32,682 nucleotides of DNA from the NCBI GenBank assembly GCA_964553925.1, contig CAZKNR010000224.1:1-32682 (forward strand). The letters run 5' to 3'. Position 1 is the first letter of the stretch; each line of letters starts with the position of its first letter. Below, piece after piece: positions 7,963-17,500 of this stretch. The notes under the pieces were generated by a model. That model was not told where the DNA came from and ran no database searches. It was given only the letters and a program-made list of their open reading frames with translations. The translations under genes and the position numbers were made by a program. The DNA is from DAISKN01 sp964553925. Lineage in GTDB: Bacteria; Acidobacteriota; Vicinamibacteria; Marinacidobacterales; SMYC01.

Positions 7963-8305
7963 ATGCTCTCGCTTGCCTTCCGGAGCGTCGAGTTGCTCAT
8001 CTACCACGTGCTCATCGTGGTCGTGGACCGCGTAAGCAGGCTCCGCGTGGCAGCAACCCGCCGAAGGTCATGCGCCTCTACCAGGAGAACCTGACCCTCA
8101 AGTCGAAGAACCGCGCACTGCTCTCCGATCTGGACGCCGCGCACGGCAAGCGCCCGAAGATGCCCGTGCGCGTCCGGGCGGTGCAGGTCTTCGCGTACCT
8201 CCCAACCACGAGTTCCAGGACTACTGCCTCGCCGCCTCGGAGAAGACGCTCGCGCGGGTTGACTTTGCTCTTTCGGCGGGGGCCATGGCGGTTGCGGAAG
8301 ACAGC
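7963..8305 (+). pseudogene. N-terminal fragment of a transposase/integrase, frameshifted
   Basis: Pieces in shifting frames read as one protein: SVELLIYHVLIVVVDRVSRL, then VMRLYQENLTLKSKNRALLS and KRPKMPVRVRAVQVFAYL, then NHEFQDYCLAASEKTLAR, then LFRRGPWRLRK. The coiled-coil start followed by a short HTH segment resembles the N-terminus of integrase-type transposases, but I cannot name the IS family. At least three frame changes and the loss of the catalytic DDE part make it dead. It joins directly to a truncated permease copy at 8321. Confidence 0.5.
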
Positions 8306-8320
8306 GATTCTGAGCCACCA

Positions 8321-8698
8321 TCCTGGATCCGCTACATCCGCGCGTCTCTCGCGGGGATGCTCTCGCGCGACTTCGTGCGCGCGGGTCGGGCTCGAGGGCT
8401 CTCGCAGGCGCAGCTCTTGGTGTGCCACTCGCTTCCGAACGCGCTCTTCCCGCTGGTGACGGTGCTCTCCCTCGACTTCGCGCTTCCCTTCAGCGGCGCC
8501 GTGGTGACCGAGACCGTCTTCGCGTGGCCGGGGATGGGAACCCTCCTCGTCGATTCCGTCTATCGCAGCGATTACTCCGCCTTGATGGCAATCCTGATGG
8601 TGGGATCGATCGCGGTCGTGCTTTCGAACCTCGGAGCCGACGTGGTCTACGGGTGGCTCGACCCGCGCCTGCGCGTCCTGCGGAAGGAGGCGGCGTGA
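8321..8698 (+). pseudogene. 5'-truncated second copy of dppB-like permease
   Basis: This segment aligns without gaps to 371-748 at a constant offset of 7950 bases. It is clearly diverged at many positions but still in frame: SWIRYIRASLAGMLSRDFVR through DVVYGWLDPRLRV. Homology begins abruptly at TCCTGGATCC, directly after the transposase remnant, so the N-terminal half of the permease is missing. The divergence argues against a recent duplication. It is non-functional as it stands. Confidence 0.85.
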
Positions 8699-9238
8699 AG
8701 AGGGGCCTCATCGCCCTCGCCGTCGCCACGCTCCTCGCCGCCCTGGTGGCCCTTTGTTTTCCCTATCGCTACGACGAGATCGATCTTTTGTCCATCAAAG
8801 CTCCCCCCGGGCCCTCCCCTGGATGGGGACGGACGAGATCGGGCGCGACTTCGGGACCCGGGTCTTCGTGGGAGCGAGGCTCTCTCTCGCCATCGGTCTC
8901 GCGGACGCCGCCCGCGAGCTTTCTCGGGGCCGGTTTGGGATCCGTCGCCGGGTATTTCGCGGTTTGGTGGATGCCGCCTTGATGAGGCTCGTCGATCTTC
9001 AGCTCTCCATTCCCGTTCTCCCGGTCCTCATCGTGATCTCCGCGGTCTTTTCGGGCCCACGGTCGCGGTTTTCGTCTTTTTGGTGACGGCGTTCGCCTGG
9101 ATGGAGCCGGCGCCGATCGCGCGCGGGGAAGTTCTGCGGTTGAAGGAAGTCCCGTTCACGGAGGCGGCGAAGGCGCTCGGCGCGCCTCGAGCCCTCGCGT
9201 GATCGGAGACACCTTCTGCCGAACGCGGCGGCCCGCCC
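8695..9238 (+). pseudogene. Frameshifted, truncated second copy of dppC-like permease
   Basis: It starts with the same GTGA overlap as the intact pair and matches 745-1288. A single-base deletion near 8815 (before GGATGGGGACGG) shifts the frame. Further small indels occur near 8925-8970, near 9050 and near 9180. Homology is lost around 9238, just after CCGAACGCGGCGG, so the 3' third is missing. Confidence 0.82.
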
Positions 9239-9269
9239 TGCCCCGTGGCGCCCGGCCCGCGTGGCGGTC

Positions 9270-9535
9270 ATGCTGGTGCTCTCTCACAAGATCCAAGCAG
9301 GCCATCGACGGGGGGTGCGGTCCGTGACCGGGCCGAAGTCGCGCGACGGTTGGGCTTCACCCGTGCGCGGCTCACGCACGTTCTCGACCCTTCACCTTGC
9401 CCGCTCCTGACCTTCAGGAGCCTGTTGCTTGAGGCCATCGACGGCGTCCAGCCCCTCTAAGCTAAGCGAGCGACGCTTCGCGTCATAGCTCGTGGCGGGT
9501 CGTGGCTCGAACAACGGCACGTCCGGGGCGATCTC
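9270..9535 (+). pseudogene. Degenerate small HTH protein of recombinase-associated type
   Basis: Fragments in two frames read LVLSHKIQ, then GGAVRDRAEVARRLGFTRAR with LTHVL, LEAIDGVQPL and SERRF. This resembles short HTH proteins often found beside site-specific recombinase genes. A stop at 9458-9460 and frame changes indicate decay. The assignment is from motif memory. Confidence 0.4.
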
Positions 9536-9633
9536 CGCCCCGGCTCCCGAATCGCTGACTGCGGGTCAGGCCAACCCCCCAATAACACAAAAACTCGTTG
9601 TTATATAACGACTTGCGCGCCACACCATAATCA

Positions 9634-9651
9634 GCCGGCAAGTTTGCCGGC
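9634..9651. promoter_or_regulatory. Upstream operator-like palindrome (copy 1)
   Basis: GCCGGCAAGTTTGCCGGC is two perfect 8-base arms separated by GT. An identical copy lies 68 bases downstream, and the two share flanks (ATAATcAGCCGG here, ATAATAGCCGG there). It lies upstream of the -35 element. It is most simply an operator for a dimeric regulator. Confidence 0.6.
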
Positions 9652-9668
9652 GAAAGAACGTAAGTGTC

Positions 9669-9700
9669 TTGACAAGCTCGCATACGTCTGAGAGGATAAT
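9669..9700 (+). promoter_or_regulatory. Candidate BREX promoter
   Basis: Consensus TTGACA (9669-9674) and near-consensus GATAAT (9695-9700) sit just upstream of brxA. The spacer is 20 bases, longer than the usual 17, so activation or an alternative -10 is possible. The predicted transcript starts inside or beside the second palindrome and has a leader of only about 20 bases. Confidence 0.55.
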
Positions 9701-9701
9701 A

Positions 9702-9719
9702 GCCGGCAAGTTTGCCGGC
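9702..9719. promoter_or_regulatory. Downstream operator-like palindrome (copy 2)
   Basis: This is an identical 18-base copy of GCCGGCAAGTTTGCCGGC, starting two bases after the -10 element and ending nine bases before the brxA ATG. Binding here would block transcription initiation. Together with copy 1, it brackets the promoter and could support looping by one regulator. No regulator gene lies directly upstream on the plus strand, although BREX loci often encode BrxR there. Confidence 0.6.
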
Positions 9720-9728
9720 GGATTTCCA

Positions 9729-10538
9729 ATGTCGCTTGTGGAAGCAAAACTCTTGCAGTTCTTCTCGCCCACCGGCCCGGCGCCGGGCGCGGCGAAGGCG
9801 GGCTTCCGTTTTGGCAACAAGGGGACGCACTCCAGCCGGACGATCATGTTCGGCGAGCTCGAGGCCGTCCTCTCTGCGACCTCGGAGCGCGCCACCCGGC
9901 AGGAATACGCGGAGGCGATCGTCAACGGCAACTGCCTCCAGAAGCCAACGGCCTCGACCCGTCGCATCTCGAACCAGCGACTCGGTGAGCTCTACGCCCT
10001 CGATCACTCCTGCGCGCTCTTTCGGGTGCTGCGTCGGCTCTGGCCGGTCGCCGACCAGGGCCGACAGTTCCTCGCCATGCTCGCAGCGCTCGCGCGGGAC
10101 CCGCTCTTCATGGCGTCCGCGCAGGCCGTGCTCTCCCTTTCCCCCGGCGCCGAGCTGCAGCGAGCGGCGGTGCGGGAAGCGCTTCAGGTGGTTGTGGGCG
10201 AGCGCATGAACGACGACACGCTCGACAAGGTCGTGCGCAACGTCTCCAGCTCCTGGACGCAGACCGGGCATCTGCAGGGGCGCACCTTCAAGATTCGACA
10301 GCGCGTGCAGGCGCAGCCAACTTCGATCACCTTCGCTCTCTACCTTGGCCATCTCGCAGGCTTCCGTGGCGGGGAGCTGCTGACGAGCGGGTGGAGCGCG
10401 GTGCTCGATTGCAGCGCGTCCTCGGCGCGCGCGCTCGCGCTCGAGGCGAAGCGAGTCGGCCTCATCGACCTCCGCAGCGCGGGTGACGTCATCGAGTTCG
10501 GGCTCGAACGCCTCGATACAGGAATCGGGAGGACTTAA
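9729..10538 (+). CDS. brxA: BrxA-like protein (DUF1819), first gene of BREX operon
   Basis: The protein has 269 residues. The ATG at 9729 follows GGCGGA at a suitable distance; an earlier in-frame TTG is part of the -35 box. The sequence contains a BrxA-like region (YAEAIVNGNCLQKPTASTRR followed by LGELYALD and a long helical part), but it is longer than the ~200-residue BrxA of enteric systems. Assignment leans on position, immediately before brxB and brxC in the type I order. BrxA is a small DNA-binding protein with a NusB-like fold in studied BREX loci. It ends three bases before the brxB start. Confidence 0.65.
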   Translation: MSLVEAKLLQFFSPTGPAPGAAKAGFRFGNKGTHSSRTIMFGELEAVLSATSERATRQEYAEAIVNGNCLQKPTASTRRISNQRLGELYALDHSCALFRVLRRLWPVADQGRQFLAMLAALARDPLFMASAQAVLSLSPGAELQRAAVREALQVVVGERMNDDTLDKVVRNVSSSWTQTGHLQGRTFKIRQRVQAQPTSITFALYLGHLAGFRGGELLTSGWSAVLDCSASSARALALEAKRVGLIDLRSAGDVIEFGLERLDTGIGRT

Positions 10539-10541
10539 CGC

Positions 10542-11114
10542 ATGGCGCGAATCGAAGACCTTGCTGAACTGTACGGCCAACACATCGCCACTCCGTGGCA
10601 GCGCACCGTCGTAGGGGCGCAGCGCGTGATCATGGTGGTCTATGACAAGGAGCTTGAACGAGTTCTTCGCGCGCGCAAGGGCGAGTTCGAAACGCGGACC
10701 CGCGCCGCAGGGCACGACTGGCACGAAGCCGATCTGACGACCTCCTTCGCGACCTGGCTCGCGGCCGACGAGTACCGCGAAGCGTTCTTTCGGCATTCTG
10801 ATCGCCTTCTTCCAAAGATCGATCCAGATCGTGGTGAGTTCACGCAGTTCGTTGCGGATCGCATCGGCGCGGTGCTGGCGCGCGATGACGTAAGCGAGAA
10901 TTCCGTCGTTGCTGTCTTGGGCGCGGCTTCGCTCTTCGGCTTCGCGCGGGTTTCGCAGGTCCTGAAGCTCGTCGAGGGCGACGTAAGGGGTCGTCTCGTC
11001 GTGTTCTTCCCAGGGCAGTACGAACAGAACAACTACCGGCTGCTCGATGCTCGCGATGGCTGGAACTATATGGCGGTGCCCATCTCTCTCCACGGCATAG
11101 GGAGTACGACATGA
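10542..11114 (+). CDS. brxB: BrxB, BREX protein (DUF1788)
   Basis: The protein has 190 residues, the usual BrxB size. The sequence has the DUF1788 pattern, including FATWLAADEYREAFF and a C-terminal core with GRLVVFFPGQYEQNNYRLLD. BrxB is required in type I BREX, but its biochemical role is not established. It starts three bases after brxA, and its stop overlaps the brxC start (ATGA at 11111-11114), so translation is coupled. Confidence 0.85.
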   Translation: MARIEDLAELYGQHIATPWQRTVVGAQRVIMVVYDKELERVLRARKGEFETRTRAAGHDWHEADLTTSFATWLAADEYREAFFRHSDRLLPKIDPDRGEFTQFVADRIGAVLARDDVSENSVVAVLGAASLFGFARVSQVLKLVEGDVRGRLVVFFPGQYEQNNYRLLDARDGWNYMAVPISLHGIGSTT

Positions 11115-14100
11115 AGCTCAAGGACGTCCTTCAGCGAGATCCGGCCACTCACCCGCTCGTGAACCAGGGACAGGCCCGTATTTCCGACAAGTCCAACGAC
11201 AAGGTCCTCGAAGAGCTGAGAGGAGAGCTGTCGACGTTCGTCTGCGAGGGGCAGTACGCCGACGGAATCCAGCGGATCCTGTCTTCGTACCTGTCGAGCA
11301 TCACGCAGACGAGTCAGAAAGCTGCGTGGGTGAGCGGCTTCTTCGGGAGCGGCAAGTCGCACCTACTCAAGATGCTCTGTCACCTTTGGGCGGACACGAA
11401 GTTCCCGGACGGGTCGACGGCGCGCAGCCTCGTGCCGTCGACGCCTGACGACCTGCGGAGCCTGCTCCGTGAGCTCGACACGGCCGGCAAGCGCGCTGGC
11501 GGCCTGCTCGCAGCCGCCGGCGCTCTCCCGAGCGGAACCACGGACCATGTTCGGCTCACGATTCTCAGCGTTCTTCTTCGCGGAGCCGGGCTCCCGGATC
11601 AGTACCCGCAGGCCCAGTTCTGCCTCTGGCTTCACGACCAGGGCTGGTTCGACAAGGTGAAGGCCTCCGTGGAGGGAGCCGGGAAGCAGTGGGGCTCCGA
11701 GCTAAACAACCTGTACGTGAGCGGACCCATAGCGCGCGCAGTTATTTCCTGTGACGCGAACTTTGCTGCCTCGGAATCCGAGGCCCACAACATGCTCATG
11801 GCCCAGTTCGCGCCCAGAACGACCGACGTTACAACCGAGGAGTTCCTCACCTCGGCCAAGCGAGCGCTCAAGTTCGTTGGACGCGATGGTCGCTTCCCTT
11901 GCACGATCCTGGTGCTCGACGAGGTGCAGCAGTACATCGGCGACTCGAACGACCGCGCGATGCTCGTTACCGAGGTCACCGAGGCACTCTCCAAGCAACT
12001 CGACAGCCATGTGATCGTCGTTGCATCCGGGCAGAGCGCGCTGACCGCGACGCCGAAGCTGCAGAAGCTGGCGGACCGCTACACCATCCGCGTCCAGCTC
12101 TCCGACCAGGACGTGGAAGCCGTCATCCGCAAGGTTCTACTGCAGAAGAGGCCTGCCTCGATCGGCCCCGTTCGGGACTTCCTCGACAAGCATGGGGGCG
12201 AGGTCTCCCGGCAGCTGCACGGGACTCGCATCGGCGAGACCGCGCAGGACCGCGACGTCATCGTCGACGACTACCCCCTGCTTCCGGCCCGGCGTCGGTT
12301 CTGGGAGCACTGCTTTCGCGCCGTCGATGCGGCCGGCACGCAGAGTCAGCTTCGTTCCCAGCTGCACATCATTCACGACGCAGTGAAAGACATCTCGAGT
12401 CGCGACCTCGGCGTGGTCGTCCCCGGCGACGTCTTGTTCGAAGCGCTAGCGACCTTGATGGTGAATACCGGCGTGCTCCTTCGGGAACTCAACGACCGGA
12501 TCATCAACCTCTCGAAGGACGGCTCCGACGAAGGGAAGCTGGCGCGTCGCATCTGCGGGGTGGTCTTTCTCATCAGCAAGCTGCCGCGAGACGCCGGCGC
12601 AGACATCGGTGTCCGCGCCTCGAAGGATCACATTGCGGATCTCTTAGTTGATGACCTCCTCGCGGACAACGGCAAGCTGCGCAGCTCCGTGGAGACCGTC
12701 CTCGAGAAGCTCGCCGCCAACGGCACGCTGATGAAGGTCGGCGACGAGTACCGCCTCCAGACGAAGGAAGGTTCGGAGTGGGACCGCGAGTTCCGCAACC
12801 GCCAGACGCGCCTGGCGAATGACGATGCGGACCTCCAGATTCGCCGCGACCAGCTTGTCTACGCTGAGGCAGACCGAGTGATCCGCTCGGTGAAGATCGT
12901 CCAGGGCGCCGCTAAAGAGGCGCGCCAGATTGTGGTGTCGCGCGACCAGAATCCTCCTCCGGGATCTGGTGAGAGCGTGCCGATGTGGGTTCGTGATCAG
13001 TGGTCGGCAAGCAGCAAGGAGCTCGTCGACGCAGCGCGCGCAGCGGGGACCGACTCTCCGACAGTTTTCGTTTTCATCGAAAAGCCTACCAACGCCGATG
13101 AGCTTCGGAAGCTGATCGTGGAGGCCGAAGCCGCGCAGCAGACCGTGGATGCCAAGGGCGTCCCGATGACGGCCGAAGGGAGCGAGGCTCGTCGGAGCAT
13201 GGAAAGCCGACGCGACATCGCGGTGAAGCAGCGCGACGAGCTCATCAAACAAGTCGTCGCCAACGCCAAGGTGTTCCAGGGTGGCGGCGCGGAGCTTCTC
13301 CAGCTCACGCTCGAGGAGCGCGTGCGCGATGCCGCGAACTCGGCGCTCGTGCGCCTCTTCCCCCGATTCAAGGAGGCCGACTCCGCAGCGTGGGAGACCG
13401 TCATCAAGCGCGCGAAGGAAGGAGCGGACCAACCCTTCCAGCCTGTCGGCCACGGTGGCGCTACAGAGCAGCACCCAGTGTGCCAGCAGGTGCTCGCGAC
13501 CATCGGGGCAGGAAAGATCGGCGGCGACGTTCGCAAAGCACTGCGCGCGAGCCCATACGGCTGGCCGCAGGACGCTATCGATGCGGCGCTCATCGCGCTG
13601 CACCGGTCGCAGCACGTCTCGGCGACGCTGAACGGGGCCGTCTTGGCTCTGGGGCACATGGACCAGAACAAGATCTCGAAGGCCGAGTTCCGTGTCGAGC
13701 GGATCACGTTGAGCGTCACCGACCGGCTGACGATCCGGAAGCTCTTCCAGTCGTTGGGCATGAGCTGCAAGGCTGGGGAGGAGTTATCCAAAGGGCCCGA
13801 GTTCCTCGACAAGCTCGTGACCCTGGCGCGCGCCAGTGGCGGCGATGCGCCCCTGCCACTCGCTCCATCTACGATCGACATCGAGGACATCCGCGCTCGC
13901 GTCGGCAACGAGCAGCTGGCCGGTGTCCGCGACAAGGCGGATGACCTCGAGAAGCGGATTGGAGAGTGGACGAAAACAAAGGCGCTCGTCGACGCGCGCA
14001 AACCCGTCTGGGACACCGTCGAGCGTCTCGCACGTCACGCCACAGGGCTTGGGGCCGCGGCAGAGCACCTCGAGCAAGTCGAAGCCGTGCGGAGCCACAG

Positions 14101-14572
14101 ACTCCTCCTCGAGGCGACCGATCCTGTCTCGCCTCTGCGCGGTGGCATCGCGGATGCTCTCCGGAAGGCGCTGCTCGACGCGCACGCGGCCCACGAGAAA
14201 GCGCACGCCGCGGGTACTTCCGTCCTCGGCGGGAGCCTGCTGTGGCAGCGACTCAGCGAGGAGGCTCGCGCGAGCATCATGATCACTGTTGGGCTCACGC
14301 AGCCGGCCGCCGTTGATGCGTCGTCAGATGTCGCTCTTCTCGCTGCGCTCGATACCAAGTCGCTCTCTACGCGCCTGTCCGATGTCGATACCGTTCCCGG
14401 TCGTGTCCAGCGTGCGCTTGAGCAGGCAGCACGCCTCCTCGAACCGAAGGTCCGGCCGCTCTCGATCGAGAGGGCAACGCTGTCGACCGATGAAGACGTT
14501 CAGCAGTGGATCGATCGACAGCAGAAGACGCTTCTCGCCGCGATCAAAGATGGCCCGGTGCTCGTGAACTGA
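11111..14572 (+). CDS. brxC: BrxC, large P-loop ATPase of BREX
   Basis: The protein has 1153 residues. Walker A is GFFGSGKSH (76-84), followed by HLLKMLCHLW, and Walker B is TILVLDEVQQYI around 265-276. The rest is long and largely helical, with charged coiled-coil-like stretches. This matches BrxC (DUF6079-type ATPase), the cytosolic motor-like subunit of type I BREX that is needed for both modification and phage blocking. The N-terminus (LKDVLQRDPATHPLVNQGQA) is typical of the family. It is coupled to brxB by ATGA and precedes pglX by nine bases. No frameshift is seen. Confidence 0.9.
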   Translation: MKLKDVLQRDPATHPLVNQGQARISDKSNDKVLEELRGELSTFVCEGQYADGIQRILSSYLSSITQTSQKAAWVSGFFGSGKSHLLKMLCHLWADTKFPDGSTARSLVPSTPDDLRSLLRELDTAGKRAGGLLAAAGALPSGTTDHVRLTILSVLLRGAGLPDQYPQAQFCLWLHDQGWFDKVKASVEGAGKQWGSELNNLYVSGPIARAVISCDANFAASESEAHNMLMAQFAPRTTDVTTEEFLTSAKRALKFVGRDGRFPCTILVLDEVQQYIGDSNDRAMLVTEVTEALSKQLDSHVIVVASGQSALTATPKLQKLADRYTIRVQLSDQDVEAVIRKVLLQKRPASIGPVRDFLDKHGGEVSRQLHGTRIGETAQDRDVIVDDYPLLPARRRFWEHCFRAVDAAGTQSQLRSQLHIIHDAVKDISSRDLGVVVPGDVLFEALATLMVNTGVLLRELNDRIINLSKDGSDEGKLARRICGVVFLISKLPRDAGADIGVRASKDHIADLLVDDLLADNGKLRSSVETVLEKLAANGTLMKVGDEYRLQTKEGSEWDREFRNRQTRLANDDADLQIRRDQLVYAEADRVIRSVKIVQGAAKEARQIVVSRDQNPPPGSGESVPMWVRDQWSASSKELVDAARAAGTDSPTVFVFIEKPTNADELRKLIVEAEAAQQTVDAKGVPMTAEGSEARRSMESRRDIAVKQRDELIKQVVANAKVFQGGGAELLQLTLEERVRDAANSALVRLFPRFKEADSAAWETVIKRAKEGADQPFQPVGHGGATEQHPVCQQVLATIGAGKIGGDVRKALRASPYGWPQDAIDAALIALHRSQHVSATLNGAVLALGHMDQNKISKAEFRVERITLSVTDRLTIRKLFQSLGMSCKAGEELSKGPEFLDKLVTLARASGGDAPLPLAPSTIDIEDIRARVGNEQLAGVRDKADDLEKRIGEWTKTKALVDARKPVWDTVERLARHATGLGAAAEHLEQVEAVRSHRLLLEATDPVSPLRGGIADALRKALLDAHAAHEKAHAAGTSVLGGSLLWQRLSEEARASIMITVGLTQPAAVDASSDVALLAALDTKSLSTRLSDVDTVPGRVQRALEQAARLLEPKVRPLSIERATLSTDEDVQQWIDRQQKTLLAAIKDGPVLVN

Positions 14573-14581
14573 GGGGAATCG

Positions 14582-17500
14582 GTGACGTCACTCGATCGCA
14601 ATCTTCGCAAGCAGCTGGAGAACAAGGTCAAGGAAGCGCGCCGCGTGGCCGAGGCTGGCGCGCGCCAGTCGATCGAGCAGCTCGCTGTCCATCATCATGA
14701 GCCGTGGGGAGTTCTCACGCCCGAGCAGCGGAAGCTCCGGAATCGGCTTCGCGCGCACGGGCGCCAGCTTGGGGATCAGCTCGACGAGCGAAAGGGCACC
14801 CAGCCGATCGATCGGCTCGTGGGCGAGTGCGCCTACCAGCATTGGCATCGGCTGCTCTTCGCCCGCTTCCTCGCGGAGAACGATCTGCTCGTCGAGCCAG
14901 ATTCCGGAATGGCTCTGTCGCTCGACGAGTGCCGCGAGTTGGCACGCGAGCGCGGCGTCGACTGGCTCGTGCTCGCAAGCGACTTCGCCCAGCGGATGCT
15001 CCCGCAGATCTTTCGTGCCGGCGATCCGGTGCTCCAGGTGTCTCTGCCTCCAGAGAAGCGGCAGGAACTGGAGGCGCTCCTCGAGGCCCAGCCGCCGGAC
15101 GTGTTCGTCGCGGACGACAGCCTCGGTTGGGTCTACCAGTTCTGGCAGTCCGAACAGAAGGACGCTGTAAACAAGGTTGCAGCACGGATCGGAGCGAACG
15201 AACTCGCCGCAGTGACGCAGCTATTCACCGAGGACTACATGGTCCTCTTCCTGCTGCACAACACGCTCGGTGCTTGGTGGGCTGGGAAGATTCTCGCCAG
15301 CCAACCTGACCTCGCTGCTGCAGCGACGAGCGAGGAAGATCTCAGGCGTGCGTGCAAGCTTCCAGGTGTCTCGTGGGAGTACCTGCGGTTCACGCGTTCA
15401 TCCGAGGGGCCCTGGACGCCTGCGGCCGGCACCTTCGATGGTTGGCCCAGGGCCGCAGCGAATATCAAGGTGCTCGACCCATGCATGGGGAGTGGGCACT
15501 TCGTCTCGTTCGCGCTTCCGCTTCTGGTCGCCTTGCGCCAAGCCGAGGAGGGACTGAACACCGCGCAGGCAGTCGACGCGGTACTTGCGGTCAATCTTTT
15601 CGGGGTCGAGTTGGACCCGCGATGCACTCAGATCGCTGCCTTTAACGTCGCGCTCCGTGCGTGGCGACTCGCAGGATATCGGCCGCTCCCGCCGCTGAAC
15701 CTTGCCTGCTCCGGCCTCGGGATCAACGCGTCCGAGATCGCGTGGATCGCGCTGGGCGCCGACAATCCACGCGCGACAGGTGCAATGCGGCAACTCTACG
15801 AAATGTTCCGCCAGGCTCCGGTGCTTGGCTCTCTCATCGATCCGACGAGGGTAGGCGGGGAACTGTTCGTGGCGGAGTTCGGCGCAATCCGCGGTCTACT
15901 TTCGACTGCCCTTGCGTCTGAGCGTTCTGAAGACGAGGAACTCGCGGTCGTCGCTCAGGGCGTCGCACGCGCGGCGGGGATCCTCAGCGAGCGATTCACG
16001 CTTGTCGCGACGAACGTCCCGTACCTCAAGAGGGGCAAGCAGGCGGAGGCTCTGCAGGACCACTGCGAGCGATTCCATGATGATGCCAAGGGCAATCTCG
16101 CGTGTGCGTTCGTTGACCGTTGCCTCCGTATCGCTGCTCCCGGGGGCACAGCGGCTGTCGTCTCGATCAACGAAATGCTCTTCCTTGGCACCTACCGACA
16201 CCTGCGAAAGCGCCTTCTGCGCGAGCATGAGTGGGCCTTCACCGCTCGTCTGGGAGCGGGAGCGTTCGAGACGATCTCGGGCGAAGTGGTCAACGTCAGT
16301 CTGCTTGGGATTACTGCTCGAAAGCCTGAGCACCATCGGTTCGCGGGCTTCGATCTGAGCGACGCCGAGACTCCGTCAAAGAAGGCACAAGCTCTCATCT
16401 CGCAGGAGGTTCGCCTTCTTGATCAGAACGCGCAGCTCAAGAACCCCGACGCTCGTATCGTCGTTGGTTCGCTCGACCAGGAGCAACGGCTGCTGAGCGA
16501 GTACGCGGTCCCTGGTAAGGGGAGCACGACGGGCGACAGTCCCCACTACCATCGCTTCTTCTGGGAGCTCGCGGCGCTCTCAGACACGACGACGCCGTGG
16601 CTCGACTCGCCCGTCGAAGGCGATCCGTGGTCGGGTCGCAGTCTCGTTTCGCTCGTCAAGGTCGACCATCCCGGTTTGCTTCAGGAGAACGGCGCGCGAA
16701 TCCACGGTCAGGAGGTTTGGGGCAGGCGTGGAGTTGCCGTGAACAAGATGAGTGGCCTGCGGGCATTCCTGTACGCAGGCGAGGTGTTTGACGACAACGT
16801 CGGTATTCTGTGTCCCCGCGACCCCGAACTCATTCCCGGGATTCTCGCGTACTGCGCCTCCGACGAATACTCGGCGGACATCCGCGAGATCGATCAAGCG
16901 CTCAAGGTAACGGCGGCGACGCTCGCCAAGGTTCCATTCGACATTCAGCGCTGGCGCGAGGTCTCGGAGGAACAGTACCCCAATGGGTTGCCTGCTCCCG
17001 CCTCGCACAACCCGACTCAGTGGCTATTTGCCGGACACCCGCGAGGGGCATCCTCTCCGCTCCACGTCGCTGTGGCGCGGCTTCTGGGATATTGCTGGCC
17101 CCGACAGACTGGCTCCCACTTCCCGGACGCCGCGCCCGTACTGGAGGATGGTCTCCAGAGTCTGGTCGACGACGATGGCATCACGTGTTTGACTGCGCTC
17201 CGCGGAGAGGCTCCCGCCGCCGACCGCCTCCGTTCACTCCTCGCTCAAGCGTCCGGTTCGTCTTGGTCGTCCGACCTGATGACCGAGCTGCTTGCTGGGG
17301 TTGGATCACCGCAGGCAACGCTCGAGGGCTGGCTCCGCGACAGCTTCTTCACGCAGCACTGCGAGATGTTCGAGCAGCGCCCATTCGTCTGGCACATCTG
17401 GGACGGACTGAAGAACGGTTTCGGCGTTCTCATAAACTATCACAGGCTTGCCGCGCCGAACGGTGAGGGCCGGCGCACGCTGGAAAAGCTCGTCTACACG

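Larger units (their letters stand above)
7876..9633. other. Pseudogene-rich interval between the two defence operons
   Basis: About 1.75 kb contains no intact gene. It holds, in order, a transposase fragment, a truncated dppB copy, a frameshifted dppC copy and a degenerate HTH protein (entries below). The last ~100 bases before the BREX promoter turn AT-rich, with a small dyad TCGTT/AACGA at 9595-9611. The four unrelated fragments, all on the plus strand, suggest repeated insertion and deletion. Confidence 0.6.

Noticed and set aside
9634..9719. CRISPR-like repeat-spacer-repeat
   Set aside because: There are only two copies of a palindrome, placed exactly around a promoter, with no cas genes and no further repeats.
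9483..11093. Minus-strand open frame of 536 codons
   Set aside because: It is antisense to brxA and brxB and covers the BREX promoter. Its composition is Arg/Glu/Ala-rich shadow sequence with no domain.
12644..14016. Two minus-strand frames of about 340 codons
   Set aside because: They are antisense to brxC, lack recognisable features and overlap each other.
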